From Gammaproteobacteria bacterium (GTDB taxonomy: Bacteria > Pseudomonadota > Gammaproteobacteria > Eutrophobiales > Eutrophobiaceae): a DNA stretch of 64,000 bases. A model generated the notes under the pieces. That model saw nothing but the letters and a program-made list of their open reading frames with translations, was not told where the DNA came from and did no database searches. This document shows positions 17,102 through 27,034 of the stretch, in pieces. The DNA lies in NCBI GenBank assembly GCA_012103475.1, contig WLWS01000004.1:310001-374000 (forward strand), in the 5' to 3' direction. The stretch's first letter is position 1. The number at the start of each line of letters is the position of its first letter. The position numbers were made by a program, and so were the translations under genes.

Positions 17102-18826
17102 TCAGGCGCTTAATTCCATGATCTGTTTTTCATTGTAGGATTCAAAAAATTGCAGAAATTCATTCGCTGGAAGTGGTTTACTAAAGTAGAAGCCCTGAGC
17201 GCCATCACAATCCATTTTGGTGAAAAAATCATACTGTTCTTCTGTTTCAACACCTTCAGCAATCACGTTTAATCTAAGACTCTTTCCAAGCGCTACTATT
17301 GCGGTGGCAATGGCAATCGAATCGGCATCTACTGGAATATCTCTGACAAATGAACGGTCTATTTTCAGGGTGTCAATATTAAACCTGTTCAGATAGCTTA
17401 AAGACGAATAGCCGGTGCCGAAGTCATCCATTGATACTCTGATATCGTGTTGCCTCAATTCTCGCAAAATCAGGTTATTCACTTCTGTGTCTTCCATTAA
17501 CATACTTTCTGTGATCTCAATCTCAAGTTCGCCAGGACTAATGCCAGCTTTGTCAATCGCTGAAAGAATAACCTTGATAATGTCTGGATTCCGCAACTGC
17601 CTCGCCGAAATATTCACGGCCATACGCAGCGAACGAAACCCCATATTTTGCCAGCCCGCCAATTGCCTGCAGGCCTCTTCAAGCACCCATTCACCAATGG
17701 GTATAATCAGACCAGTCTCTTCAGCAAGTGGAATAAAATCCGCTGGCGGGATCATCCCACGTTTGGGATGTTGCCAGCGGATTAATGCTTCTACACTAAC
17801 AATCTCTTGCGTCAGCAGTTCAATTTTCGGTTGATAACATAAGACAAGTTCTCTTTTCTCGAGTGCATCGCGGAGCTCCATTTCCATTTGCAAGTCACCC
17901 AGGGCCTTGGCGTTCATATCACTGGTGTAATAACTGTATTGTCCACGTCCTGCTCTTTTTCCACGATACATGGCGCTGTCAGCATTCTTGATTAGGTTTT
18001 CTGCATCTCGCCCGGAATCCGGGAACAAAGATATTCCGATGCTTATGCCGGCATGCAGGGTATGTTCGCCAATTAAAAAGGGTTTCGCGATAGTATCCAT
18101 AATTTTTTCTACAACTGGCGTAACCACAGCAGTATCGACCAGATTGTCGAGAATAATCGCAAATTCATCGCCTCCGAGTCTGGCAACGGTATCACTTTCA
18201 CGTGTTGAATCCAGCAAACGATCTGCCACGCCTTTTAATAATTTATCTCCAACATGGTGGCCTAGGGCATCATTTATGGATTTAAAGTTGTCCAGATCCA
18301 GATACAGAAGAGCGAAGTTTTCCTGACGACGTTCAGCCCGGTTTATTGACTGTTGCAATCTGTCTTGAAATAGGACCCGATTTGTCAAACCAGTTAATTG
18401 ATCATGGTGAGCCAGATGGATCATTTGATCTTCAAGTCGCTTTCTTTCAATGGCATAAGAAAGTGAGCGCGTCAGCTGCCATGAATCAATCCTTCCTTTG
18501 ATAAGATAATCCTGCACTCCTTCTTTAACTGTTTGAAGCGCAAACTCCTCATCCTGCCGACCAGTCATTACTATTATCGGTAAACCTGGTGCATAAGGTT
18601 TCAACTGGGTGATAATTTCCAGCCCTTCTCCATCCGGCAAGGACATATCAAGCAAGGCTGCGTCGTACTCATGTTTTTGCAGAAGCTCTATCGCTTCCGC
18701 CAGATTATCGGCTCTGGTCAAGGAGTAGGTGATTAGCGGTAGATCAGACAACATCATTTCAACCAGCAAGGCATCTCCAGAGTTGTCCTCAATCAATAGA
18801 ATCTCAAGTGATGATTGTATGTTCAT
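17102..18826 (-). CDS. Response regulator with GGDEF and EAL domains
   Basis: 574 residues: a receiver domain (about 6-122, phospho-acceptor Asp60 in LLDMSLPDGEG), GGDEF (about 135-300, intact GGDEF at 218-222) and EAL (about 315-565, EAL at 346-348, with DDFGTGYSSL further on). Because the diguanylate cyclase and phosphodiesterase motifs are both intact, it may make or break c-di-GMP, and which activity dominates cannot be read from sequence. It is cytosolic and has no membrane segment. It is third in a run of HK, single-domain RR and this protein, all on the minus strand, with 122 bases between it and the RR gene. It is probably the output arm of that kinase. Confidence 0.92.
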   Translation of the reverse strand: MNIQSSLEILLIEDNSGDALLVEMMLSDLPLITYSLTRADNLAEAIELLQKHEYDAALLDMSLPDGEGLEIITQLKPYAPGLPIIVMTGRQDEEFALQTVKEGVQDYLIKGRIDSWQLTRSLSYAIERKRLEDQMIHLAHHDQLTGLTNRVLFQDRLQQSINRAERRQENFALLYLDLDNFKSINDALGHHVGDKLLKGVADRLLDSTRESDTVARLGGDEFAIILDNLVDTAVVTPVVEKIMDTIAKPFLIGEHTLHAGISIGISLFPDSGRDAENLIKNADSAMYRGKRAGRGQYSYYTSDMNAKALGDLQMEMELRDALEKRELVLCYQPKIELLTQEIVSVEALIRWQHPKRGMIPPADFIPLAEETGLIIPIGEWVLEEACRQLAGWQNMGFRSLRMAVNISARQLRNPDIIKVILSAIDKAGISPGELEIEITESMLMEDTEVNNLILRELRQHDIRVSMDDFGTGYSSLSYLNRFNIDTLKIDRSFVRDIPVDADSIAIATAIVALGKSLRLNVIAEGVETEEQYDFFTKMDCDGAQGFYFSKPLPANEFLQFFESYNEKQIMELSA

Positions 18827-18948
18827 TTATACGCGGATATTCATAGCGACTCATGAGAAGAGAGCTTTCTCTGGTATGGTGGTTTACATTATTAGCTTCA
18901 GTTTTGTATCGGCAGAAAGTAGAACTGACTTTAGCCTGACTGTGGCAG

Positions 18949-19398
18949 TCAGTTGGGTTCAGGCAATCGCACAATCGAGAACCAGAATTGCTCAATTGAA
19001 CGCACTACTTCTGTAAAATTCTGATAATCAACAGGTTTACTGATATAACAGTTAGCCCTCAGAGCATAACTTTTGCTGATGTCCTGTTCCGCCTCAGAGG
19101 TAGTCAGAACAATAACTGGAATAATCGAAAGGGCTGGATCATCATTTATGATTTTCAGAAGCTCCCGCCCATCCATTCTCGGCATGTTGAGATCCAGCAA
19201 TATAATGTCCGGTCGCGGCGAATCCTCATAAGGCGCTTCGTGTCTCAAAAATGCCAAAGCGTCTATGCCATTTTCAACGCGGTGTATCTGATTATTAATC
19301 TTGCCGTCCAGCAGTGCTTCTTGGGTCAGACGAACGTCTGCATCATTATCTTCCACCAGCAGGATTATCGCCGGGTTACCATTGAAGTTTTTAGGCAT
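18949..19398 (-). CDS. Single-domain response regulator, Rcp1-like
   Basis: A 149-residue stand-alone receiver domain. It has the acidic pair Glu-Asp in LLVEDNDAD (14-22), the phospho-acceptor Asp69 in ILLDLNMPRMDG, Thr in VIVLTTSEAE and Lys in YISKPVDY. There is no output domain, so it would act by protein contact or as a phosphate relay. It belongs to the Rcp1-type group commonly encoded next to phytochrome-like or multi-PAS kinases. It lies 17 bases after the kinase gene, so the two are translated from one message. Confidence 0.92.
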   Translation of the reverse strand: MPKNFNGNPAIILLVEDNDADVRLTQEALLDGKINNQIHRVENGIDALAFLRHEAPYEDSPRPDIILLDLNMPRMDGRELLKIINDDPALSIIPVIVLTTSEAEQDISKSYALRANCYISKPVDYQNFTEVVRSIEQFWFSIVRLPEPN

Positions 19399-19415
19399 CT
19401 GGGCTTTCCTTCCGC

Positions 19416-21635
19416 TTATGAGTACACATTTTTCGCTATCGTAAACTTAAAATCGCTACCCTGGTCAGGGCTAGATTCAACCCAGATTCTGCCACCATGG
19501 CGCTCGACGATTTTTTTGCATATTGCCAAGCCGATTCCGGTACCGGAAAACTCTGATTTTCCATGCAATCTTTGAAATATAACGAAAATTCGGGAATGAT
19601 ATTGCTGATCGATACCGATACCATTATCTCTTATAGAAAACTGCCAATTGTCATCATCCTCCAGAGCCGAAACTTCTATTTTGGGGTTAGCATTATCGGC
19701 GACATATTTCATAGCATTACCTATTAAATTCTGGAAAAGCTGCCTCAGTTGGCCTTCGTCTGCGCTCAGCTTTGGTAATTGATTAATAACAATATTTGCG
19801 TTCGAGTCGCTAATGGCAATAGAAAGATCTTTTATAATAAGATTTCGGCAGATCAGATTACAATCAACAAAGCTGAAATCCTGACTTTTGCTACCAACAC
19901 GCGAATACTGAAGGAGATCATTGATAAGCACCTGCATTCGTTTAGCGCCATCAGAAGCAAAGCTAATATACTCCTGTGCACGATCATCCAGTTCGTTCTT
20001 ATAACGAGCAGCCAGTAACTCGGTAAAACTTGCGACCATGCGTAAAGGTTCCTGCAAGTCATGTGAGGCCACGTAAGCGAATTGTTCAAGTTCGTTATTT
20101 GATCTTTCCAGTTCCTGAGCACGATGTTGAAGCTCTGACTCAGTTCGCTTTTGTGTAGTTATATCGACAATGGTGGCAATGACTCTGGTTTCTCCGTTAA
20201 ATTGAACTGGATTCAGGCCAATATCCACAAGAAACTCAGTACCATCCTTTCTCAGCCCGTACAAATCCGTGTCGCGCCCCATGGCTCGAGATGTTGGTGA
20301 GGCATAGAAAGTGCTCCGGTTATGCTCATGAACTCCACGGTTCCTTTGAGGTATCAACATCTCTACCGGCTTACCAAGTAATTCACTCTCGGCATAGCCG
20401 AACAACTGCGTCATCATGGAGTTCATCTGAATAACCGTGCCAGCTTCTGTGACCATTATCATTCCGCAGGTCGCCGCATCAAAAATCATATGTCTTTGTA
20501 ACTCCGCTTCCTTTCGTATCGATATGTCTGAGATGCTGCCAATAACCCGTTTCAGTTTACCTTGCTTGTCTTTCGTCGAATCAGCGCGGAATTCAACCCA
20601 TAAAAGTCCACCGTCACGTTTTCTTATACGACAGTCGAATCTTATCTGTTCGCCATTTGCTATTTGTGAACGATATTGAGCTACCACCCTTTCTTTATCT
20701 TCAGGATGTACAAGCTCATCGAAAAAAGTGTTCGTATTCGCCACATGATCATTATTTTCATGACCCAACATGGTATAGAGGTTTTCCGAGTACCAGACCT
20801 GGTTTCGACCAATATCTGCATCGAAAACACCGTCTTTCGAGGCCTTACTGGCCAGACTGAAACGCTCTTCACTTTCAATCAGTGCGTCTTCCAGAGATTT
20901 CTGTTTACTTATGTCCAAAACCATTTCGCCCAACAAATGTATTTCACCGTGCTGGTTATGAAGCGGAAACATGGTTACCAAAAGCCAGCCATTGTCATAT
21001 TTGATGACTTTTGAATCACTTTCTTTTAAAGCGAGGGTGCGATTTTGTAGTTCTTCAATCTCAGCCGCAAAATCTGCCGGCCAGATATCTCCGACGCATT
21101 TTCCAATTATCGAAGTAGAAGGCATATTTAGTATTTTTTCGAGCTCACTATTCACCAGAACGTATTTGCCATCAAGACTCCTCAATGTTGTTATTGCTGG
21201 TACATTTTTGGTAAATGCGTGCAACAGAGATTCGGCCGTCGCCATATTCTCCTTAGTCTGGTGCAGATTGGTGAGATCCTGAAACTGCGTATAAAAAAAC
21301 TCTATTTCACCCTCATTGTTTTTAACGGAAGTGGCGACCAAAGATACAAATACACTATGTCCATCTTTGTGTATAAAGCGTTTTTCCAGACGCGCTGAAT
21401 CATTTTTTCCTCGCATGAATTTTTCGAAAACGGCAATATCTTTCTCGCGATCATCTTTGTGGGTGAGCTGGGAAAAATCGAGTTCATAAATTTCTTCTTC
21501 CGTATAGCCGATCATCGTGCAAAAGGCCTTGTTTACCCTGAGCCATTTCCCATTAAGATCACTAATCGTTTCGCCTGCGCTGGAGTTTTCAAATATTCTA
21601 TCGAGAAATTGTTCGTTTTTTAAAAAGCGCTTCAT
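19416..21635 (-). CDS. Multi-PAS sensor histidine kinase
   Basis: 739 residues without a clear membrane segment, so probably cytosolic. There are four PAS/PAC-type modules (about 8-125, 138-250, 258-375 and 383-495), a short coiled coil, a HisKA domain with phospho-acceptor His525 in ASHDLQEPLR, and an HATPase domain (about 620-735) containing NAMKYVADNA, DNGIGID and GTGIGLAICKKIVERHGG. The DLQEPLR dimerisation motif is typical of phytochrome-like kinases, but no GAF/PHY chromophore domain is present. The ligand is unknown. It is the first gene of a three-gene signalling unit with the two response regulators downstream. Confidence 0.93.
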   Translation of the reverse strand: MKRFLKNEQFLDRIFENSSAGETISDLNGKWLRVNKAFCTMIGYTEEEIYELDFSQLTHKDDREKDIAVFEKFMRGKNDSARLEKRFIHKDGHSVFVSLVATSVKNNEGEIEFFYTQFQDLTNLHQTKENMATAESLLHAFTKNVPAITTLRSLDGKYVLVNSELEKILNMPSTSIIGKCVGDIWPADFAAEIEELQNRTLALKESDSKVIKYDNGWLLVTMFPLHNQHGEIHLLGEMVLDISKQKSLEDALIESEERFSLASKASKDGVFDADIGRNQVWYSENLYTMLGHENNDHVANTNTFFDELVHPEDKERVVAQYRSQIANGEQIRFDCRIRKRDGGLLWVEFRADSTKDKQGKLKRVIGSISDISIRKEAELQRHMIFDAATCGMIMVTEAGTVIQMNSMMTQLFGYAESELLGKPVEMLIPQRNRGVHEHNRSTFYASPTSRAMGRDTDLYGLRKDGTEFLVDIGLNPVQFNGETRVIATIVDITTQKRTESELQHRAQELERSNNELEQFAYVASHDLQEPLRMVASFTELLAARYKNELDDRAQEYISFASDGAKRMQVLINDLLQYSRVGSKSQDFSFVDCNLICRNLIIKDLSIAISDSNANIVINQLPKLSADEGQLRQLFQNLIGNAMKYVADNANPKIEVSALEDDDNWQFSIRDNGIGIDQQYHSRIFVIFQRLHGKSEFSGTGIGLAICKKIVERHGGRIWVESSPDQGSDFKFTIAKNVYS

Positions 21636-21727
21636 CTTCTTACTTTGCTTTATGTGTATTTAGAGTCAGTCAACAATCTCGAAAAGTTGTCGGGTGCGCA
21701 ATGAATCCCCGCTCCCGTTAAAATAAA

Positions 21728-23470
21728 TTAACGGTCGTTTTCTGAAGGTACAATATATTCGATGATCAACTGCGGGGTTCTATGACCTCGATAATCATTT
21801 ACCTCAAGTCGGTAGGCAGCTTCTACCCACTGATAATCTTTGGGCCAATCTGTATCAGTCGTATTAAATGCTATTGCTTCTACCTGTCCCTTGTTATCGT
21901 CAGTAGACAGTAATAGCTTGAGGTGTTTTTTTGCGAGAAGCCGAGATTCGACGACTCTGAACTTTCCATCAAACACAGGTTCAGGAAATCCCTGTCCCCA
22001 GGGGCCCGAGCGCCTGATTATTCCTGCCAGATCGAGGTTTATATACTCACTGTTCAACTCACCATCGGAAACCAGTTCAGAATCAATTCCTGATTTCTCG
22101 AAACAGGAGCGAACTTCCCGATTAAACAAAGCCGAAAATTCATCATAGTTTTCAGTGTTTATGGATAATCCTGCTGCCATAGCATGCCCGCCAAATGTAT
22201 TGATCAATCCGGGGCTGTTTGTAGCAATAGCATCAAATACGTCACGAATGTGTACGTTTTTTACAGAACGAGCTGAGCCTTTCAGACTGCTTTCCGATTC
22301 TTTTGCAAAAGCAATTACCGGCCGGCCAGTCATTTCCTTGATTTTTGACGCAAGCACACCAATCACCCCCTGATGCCAGTGTTCCTTATACAAGCACATC
22401 CCGAAGGTCGATGAATTATTCAATTCGAAACTGAAATCTCTTAATTCCAGTTTCGCCTCCGCTTCCATTTCGGACTGTATTTCTCTTCGCTCTTTGTTTA
22501 GTTGATCCAGACGAGTGGCCATCCTGGTGGCCTCTATATGGTCATCACATAGAAGACAGTCTATTCCGAGACGCATATCAGTAAGACGGCCAGCTGCATT
22601 GAGTCGCGGCCCAACGATGAAACCGAGATCACTGCTCACAACTGATTCAGGTAATCGCTGCGCCATGCTCAGCAGGGCTGAAATGCCGGGCGTACACTGG
22701 CCCTGACGAATACGTTGTAGACCCTGTTCGACCAGAATTCTGTTGTTCAAATCAAGTTTGACCACATCGTCGACTGTACCGAGAGCCACCAGATCGAGAA
22801 ATTGAGATAAACGGGGCGCCGGTCTCTCTTTCGTTTCGAACCAGTCGGTTTCCGAGAGAGAGGCTCTTAATGCCGCCAGAACATAAAACATGACACCAAC
22901 ACCGGCGATAGATTTACTTGGAAAAACATCGTCGATCAGATTAGGGTTTACTATTACATTTGCATCAGGTAGCTCCTTAGCTGGAATATGATGATCAGTT
23001 ATAAGAACATCGATGCCTTTTGACCTTGCCAACGCGACACCATCAACGCTGGAAATTCCATTGTCCACAGTTAGCAATAAATCCGGCTCAAGCCTGGAGG
23101 CCAGCTCGACGATCTCCGGACTTAAACCGTAGCCATGTATAAAGCGATCTGGAACTATAAACTCGACATTAGCTGCTCCCATCGATTTGAGTCCGCGAAT
23201 TGCAAGCGCGCAGGCTGTTGCACCATCAGCGTCATAGTCAGCAACGATAACAATACGTCGTTGTTGCTCGAGCGAAGACCGAAGCAAGCGGGCGGCGGCG
23301 TCAATATTTTTAATCTGCTTGAAACCGAGCAGGTTTTTCAGCGAATAATCTATTTCTTCCTGTTTGTTTACACCTCGTCCCGCGTATACTTTTTGCATAA
23401 CCGGATGCAAATCAGAAAAAGCAGATGTCAACGGGGACACCTTACGGCGAACAATTGATTTACTTAGCAT
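21728..23470 (-). CDS. recJ: Single-stranded-DNA-specific exonuclease RecJ
   Basis: A 5'-3' exonuclease on single-stranded DNA used in RecF-pathway recombination, mismatch repair and base-excision repair. At 580 residues it is the usual length. The DHH phosphoesterase motifs are visible: VADYDADGATA near residue 78, LLTVDNGIS near 133 and LITDHHIP near 157; the DHHA1 domain contains GGHAMAAGL near 424. It lies 9 bases after the COG4255-type gene on the same strand, so the two are probably one transcript. Confidence 0.97.
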   Translation of the reverse strand: MLSKSIVRRKVSPLTSAFSDLHPVMQKVYAGRGVNKQEEIDYSLKNLLGFKQIKNIDAAARLLRSSLEQQRRIVIVADYDADGATACALAIRGLKSMGAANVEFIVPDRFIHGYGLSPEIVELASRLEPDLLLTVDNGISSVDGVALARSKGIDVLITDHHIPAKELPDANVIVNPNLIDDVFPSKSIAGVGVMFYVLAALRASLSETDWFETKERPAPRLSQFLDLVALGTVDDVVKLDLNNRILVEQGLQRIRQGQCTPGISALLSMAQRLPESVVSSDLGFIVGPRLNAAGRLTDMRLGIDCLLCDDHIEATRMATRLDQLNKERREIQSEMEAEAKLELRDFSFELNNSSTFGMCLYKEHWHQGVIGVLASKIKEMTGRPVIAFAKESESSLKGSARSVKNVHIRDVFDAIATNSPGLINTFGGHAMAAGLSINTENYDEFSALFNREVRSCFEKSGIDSELVSDGELNSEYINLDLAGIIRRSGPWGQGFPEPVFDGKFRVVESRLLAKKHLKLLLSTDDNKGQVEAIAFNTTDTDWPKDYQWVEAAYRLEVNDYRGHRTPQLIIEYIVPSENDR

Positions 23471-23479
23471 GAAAAAACT

Positions 23480-24493
23480 CTAAGTGGTAAATTGATCAAG
23501 ACTGTTTACTTTGCTCCAGAATTTCCAAAGTGATCTTCGATTTAAATTGAATTCAGCTTTCCTTGTAATAATACGTAATGAATGCACTGAATTATCACGC
23601 AGACCCTGCAATAAAAAACGACACCAGTTTTTTTCAAATTTTTCGAGCAAGCGCCCTGCCTGTCCGCCATCAAGAATACGAGTATAGAAATCCGACATGA
23701 CGACCAACACGCTCGCGGCATCGCTCTGCTCCTGCAACAAAGTGTCCGCCGTTTCCGGTAACGCCAGACAAGGTGTGTTCGACAACATCGAAAAGCCCAT
23801 AGTACAGTTTTCATCGCTGTAGACCCGACTCCATTTTCTTTCCAGTAAATCGGGTAAACAGCCTCCGCCCCATGGCCATAGACTGTTCACAGCCAATTCA
23901 CCGCGTTCACTGCGCATTGTATTTATATCGGCGTTGTGCAGTCGCATTTGTATTTCGTTCATAAGCCGGTGCCAGGTAGGAGCATCTTCACCAAAAGGCA
24001 TAAAACTCTGAATATCTTTCCCCAGAACAGAATGCAGTTCGGTCGTTCGTATAGCCGGTTTTTTATCCAGTTTCAGATACCAGCGAGATGGAACGGGTAC
24101 CTCGAGTTCCCAGCCCAACTCGGAAAAAGAAGGCTGTACGACTGCTGCAATCGCCAAAGCATCATGCTGCGTCAACGACAGGTAACTGACATCAAGAAGA
24201 TTCAGACTCTTTTGATCTGCGCGCAAATGAACCGGGTCGGCTCGAATCCAGTAAGCTTCCGGTCGCTTCTCATCGTCTATCAGGCGACCGATTGCGGCTA
24301 TCGGTATATCCCTGTCAGGCTCCTGTGTGTAGGCAAACTGATTGGCAAGCAATGCCGATAAAGATTCCTCTGTTACGATCGACTTTGAAGCCCTTGACAG
24401 AAGCATCTCAAGTGCGTCAAAACGTTTTACGCCTTCCGCATCGAAATAACCTTCTGCATCCAGAAGTGCTGGTGCCAATAGAACAATATCCAT
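23480..24493 (-). CDS. Conserved hypothetical protein, COG4255 type
   Basis: A 337-residue cytosolic protein I recognise as the conserved family often found beside recJ and thrC in gammaproteobacteria and sometimes labelled phosphoglycerate-mutase-like. Visible conserved segments are AYWIRADPVHLRADQKSL (about 78-95), an ExxxxMRLHxxxxNxxR-like stretch (about 190-205) and NSLWPWGGG (about 215). The middle of the protein is variable, and there is no signal peptide or membrane helix. Its function is unknown; the alkaline-phosphatase-superfamily metal ligands are not evident. It sits between thrC and recJ with short gaps on the minus strand. Confidence 0.72.
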   Translation of the reverse strand: MDIVLLAPALLDAEGYFDAEGVKRFDALEMLLSRASKSIVTEESLSALLANQFAYTQEPDRDIPIAAIGRLIDDEKRPEAYWIRADPVHLRADQKSLNLLDVSYLSLTQHDALAIAAVVQPSFSELGWELEVPVPSRWYLKLDKKPAIRTTELHSVLGKDIQSFMPFGEDAPTWHRLMNEIQMRLHNADINTMRSERGELAVNSLWPWGGGCLPDLLERKWSRVYSDENCTMGFSMLSNTPCLALPETADTLLQEQSDAASVLVVMSDFYTRILDGGQAGRLLEKFEKNWCRFLLQGLRDNSVHSLRIITRKAEFNLNRRSLWKFWSKVNSLDQFTT

Positions 24494-24542
24494 TAGACGG
24501 TTTTCCCCGAAAGAAGCTGCTCAAGCTTTTGAATTACCGATA

Positions 24543-25664
24543 TCAGCCGATATTATCGAGAATAGCTTTTTTGACACTATTTATATTGGTATCGGTGCTA
24601 ATAACTGGTCTGCTGCTTTGCTCAATCGCTGTATCCGGATCCTTAAGGCCGTGACCCGTAAGAGTACAGGTGACGGTACTATTCTTTTTGATTCGTCCAG
24701 AGCGAATATCCCGGAGCGCGCCGGCAACAGAGACCGCAGAGGCAGGTTCACAGAAAATTCCTTCTTTCTCAGCCAGCAATCTTTGTGTTGCCAGAATCTC
24801 AATATCGGAAAATTCGTCAAACCAGCCGCCTGACTCACGACTGGCATGCCAGGCGTAATCCCAGGATTGCGGTTGACCAATACGAATTGCCGTTGCAACG
24901 GTTTCAGGATTACTAACCATTTCGCCTCTGAGAAAAGGCGCGGCTCCCTCAGCCTGATAACCAAGCATCTGTGGTCTGGTCTTTGCCGGTTTGCGACAAT
25001 CATAGCGACACTCCTGCTCACAAAAAGTACAGGCCCTAGTTTGTTCTCCGGCATACTCACTGAAGCCAATCCAGTAAGCCGTAATGTTGCCGGCATTTCC
25101 AACCGGCAGACAGTGATAGTCCGGTGCATGACCGAGATCATCTATAATTTCAAAGGCCGCTGTTTTCTGACCCTGCAAACGATAGGGGTTAATTGAATTT
25201 ACAATTGCCAATGGCGCTTCTTTCGCAACCTCTTTTACCAGACGCATACCGTCGTCAAAATTACCTGCTATTTGAATAACAATTGCACCTTTCATCATTG
25301 CCTGAGCCAGTTTACCCAGAGCAATCTTCCCTTCGGGAATCAGAACAAAGGCCGTGATACCGGCACGTGCTGCATAGGCCGCAGCTGAGGCCGAGGTATT
25401 TCCGGTTGAGGCGCAGATGATTGCCTTCGAACCCTGTGCTACTGCCTGAGTGACAGCCATGGTCATACCGCGATCTTTAAACGAGCCGGTTGGATTGAGT
25501 CCTTCATACTTTACATAGAGATCGATTTCATATTGTTCAATCTCAGGCAGATTTTCGAGTTTGATGAGCGGCGTTCTGCCTTCACCAAGAGAAATAATAC
25601 GTGTGTCCTGCTCAACAGGCAGACGCTCGCGATAGTGTTCAATCAGTCCGGTATAGCGGGTCAT
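24543..25664 (-). CDS. thrC: Threonine synthase with an internal four-cysteine insertion
   Basis: This PLP enzyme converts O-phosphohomoserine to threonine. It is the short form, 373 residues, with the PLP lysine Lys63 in GSFKDRG, the CASTGNTSASAAAYAA phosphate/PLP loop region (84-99) and VGNAGNI (188-194). An unusual segment at about 206-230 inserts C-TF-C-EQE-C-RYD-C (Cys 212, 215, 219, 223) before the conserved QMLGYQAEGAAP; most short-form enzymes have no such cluster. It could bind zinc or an Fe-S cluster, or form regulatory disulfides. The gene follows hom by 23 bases on the same strand, consistent with an alaC-hom-thrC transcript. Confidence 0.95.
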   Translation of the reverse strand: MTRYTGLIEHYRERLPVEQDTRIISLGEGRTPLIKLENLPEIEQYEIDLYVKYEGLNPTGSFKDRGMTMAVTQAVAQGSKAIICASTGNTSASAAAYAARAGITAFVLIPEGKIALGKLAQAMMKGAIVIQIAGNFDDGMRLVKEVAKEAPLAIVNSINPYRLQGQKTAAFEIIDDLGHAPDYHCLPVGNAGNITAYWIGFSEYAGEQTRACTFCEQECRYDCRKPAKTRPQMLGYQAEGAAPFLRGEMVSNPETVATAIRIGQPQSWDYAWHASRESGGWFDEFSDIEILATQRLLAEKEGIFCEPASAVSVAGALRDIRSGRIKKNSTVTCTLTGHGLKDPDTAIEQSSRPVISTDTNINSVKKAILDNIG

Positions 25665-25687
25665 TTTTCTTTAATTATCTTGCCGAT

Positions 25688-27001
25688 TCAGGCGAGTTTC
25701 TCGAGACGGATACGGGCAATCTTACCACTGACTGAGTCGAGGTTTTCGATATGAGCAATGGCCTCGTTCATATCGCGTTCCTGAACTTGCTGCGTTAAAA
25801 ATATTATTGGTACATGACTACTGCCGTCAATCGAAGGTTTTTGAATTATGGCCTCGATGCTGATATTCGATTCACCCAGAATTGCCGTAATATCGGCCAG
25901 CACACCCGGGCGATCTACAGCCGCAAGACGAAGATAGTAGGCGGTCTCAACATCTGCTATATCGAGCACGGGAGTATCAGACATCGCATCCGGCTGAAAG
26001 GCGAGATGCGGTACGCGATTCTCAGGATCACCCGTCAGTGCCCTGACCGTATCAACCACATCGGCTACAACTGCAGAGGCTGTTGGCAGAGCCCCGGCGC
26101 CGGCACCATAGTAAAGTGTCGGGCCAACAGCATCGCCATAAACAAGCACGGCGTTCATTACTCCGTCTACATTGGCAATCAGCCGGCGTTCTGGAATCAT
26201 TGTCGGGTGCACGCGCAACTCAATCCCTTTTTCTGTTTTTCTGGTAATACCAAGATGCTTAATCCGGTAACCAAGTTCACTGGCATAAAGCACATCGACC
26301 TGTTCAATCTGCGTGATGCCCTCGGTATAGGTTTTATCAAACTGTAGAGGAATTCCAAAGGCAATGGAGCCGATAATAGTCAGTTTATGGGCAGCATCAA
26401 TCCCTTCTATATCAAAGGTGGGATCGGCTTCGGCATAGCCAAGCACCTGCGCTTCCTTAAGGACATCATCAAAATTACGACCTTTATCCCGCATTTCGCT
26501 GAGAATAAAATTACCGGTTCCATTGATAATTCCGGCTGCCCACTGGATCTGATTTGCAGCCAGGCCTTCACGCATCGCTTTGATTATTGGAATACCACCG
26601 GCGACCGCCGCTTCAAAAGCAACCGTGACGCCTTTTTCCTGTGCTGCACTGAATATTTCGTTTCCGTGCGTAGCTATCAATGCCTTGTTGGCAGTGACCA
26701 CATGTTTACCATTGGCAATCGCTTCAAGCACCAGTTCCTTCGCTGGTGAATAACCACCAATTAGCTCAATGACTACATCCACCTCTGGCTCATTAACAAC
26801 AGCAAAAGCATCGTCACTGATGTGGCCTATTTTATCCAGACCCTGAATCTCATCCGCGTTGTACTCTCTCGCAGCAGCATGGCTAATAACAATTTCCCGG
26901 CCGGCACGTCGTGCAATTTCATCCATATTGCCAGTGAGCACGCTGACAGTGCCGCCGCCAACTGTTCCCAGTCCTAATAAACCTATTTTTATTGGTTTCA
27001 T
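25688..27001 (-). CDS. hom: Homoserine dehydrogenase
   Basis: This enzyme reduces aspartate semialdehyde to homoserine with NAD(P)H, feeding threonine, methionine and isoleucine synthesis. Of its 437 residues, the N-terminal Rossmann domain begins LLGLGTVGGGTV (9-20), the catalytic domain contains the AGGIPIIKAMREGL and GIINGTGNFIL signatures, and a C-terminal ACT domain (about 355-432, RLAAVDRPGVLADIT) provides allosteric threonine control. It is a monofunctional enzyme without an aspartokinase domain. It lies between alaC and thrC on the minus strand with short gaps. Confidence 0.97.
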   Translation of the reverse strand: MKPIKIGLLGLGTVGGGTVSVLTGNMDEIARRAGREIVISHAAAREYNADEIQGLDKIGHISDDAFAVVNEPEVDVVIELIGGYSPAKELVLEAIANGKHVVTANKALIATHGNEIFSAAQEKGVTVAFEAAVAGGIPIIKAMREGLAANQIQWAAGIINGTGNFILSEMRDKGRNFDDVLKEAQVLGYAEADPTFDIEGIDAAHKLTIIGSIAFGIPLQFDKTYTEGITQIEQVDVLYASELGYRIKHLGITRKTEKGIELRVHPTMIPERRLIANVDGVMNAVLVYGDAVGPTLYYGAGAGALPTASAVVADVVDTVRALTGDPENRVPHLAFQPDAMSDTPVLDIADVETAYYLRLAAVDRPGVLADITAILGESNISIEAIIQKPSIDGSSHVPIIFLTQQVQERDMNEAIAHIENLDSVSGKIARIRLEKLA

Positions 27002-27034
27002 GCCTATGTTTGATTCTTGGTTAATTGTCGGATT

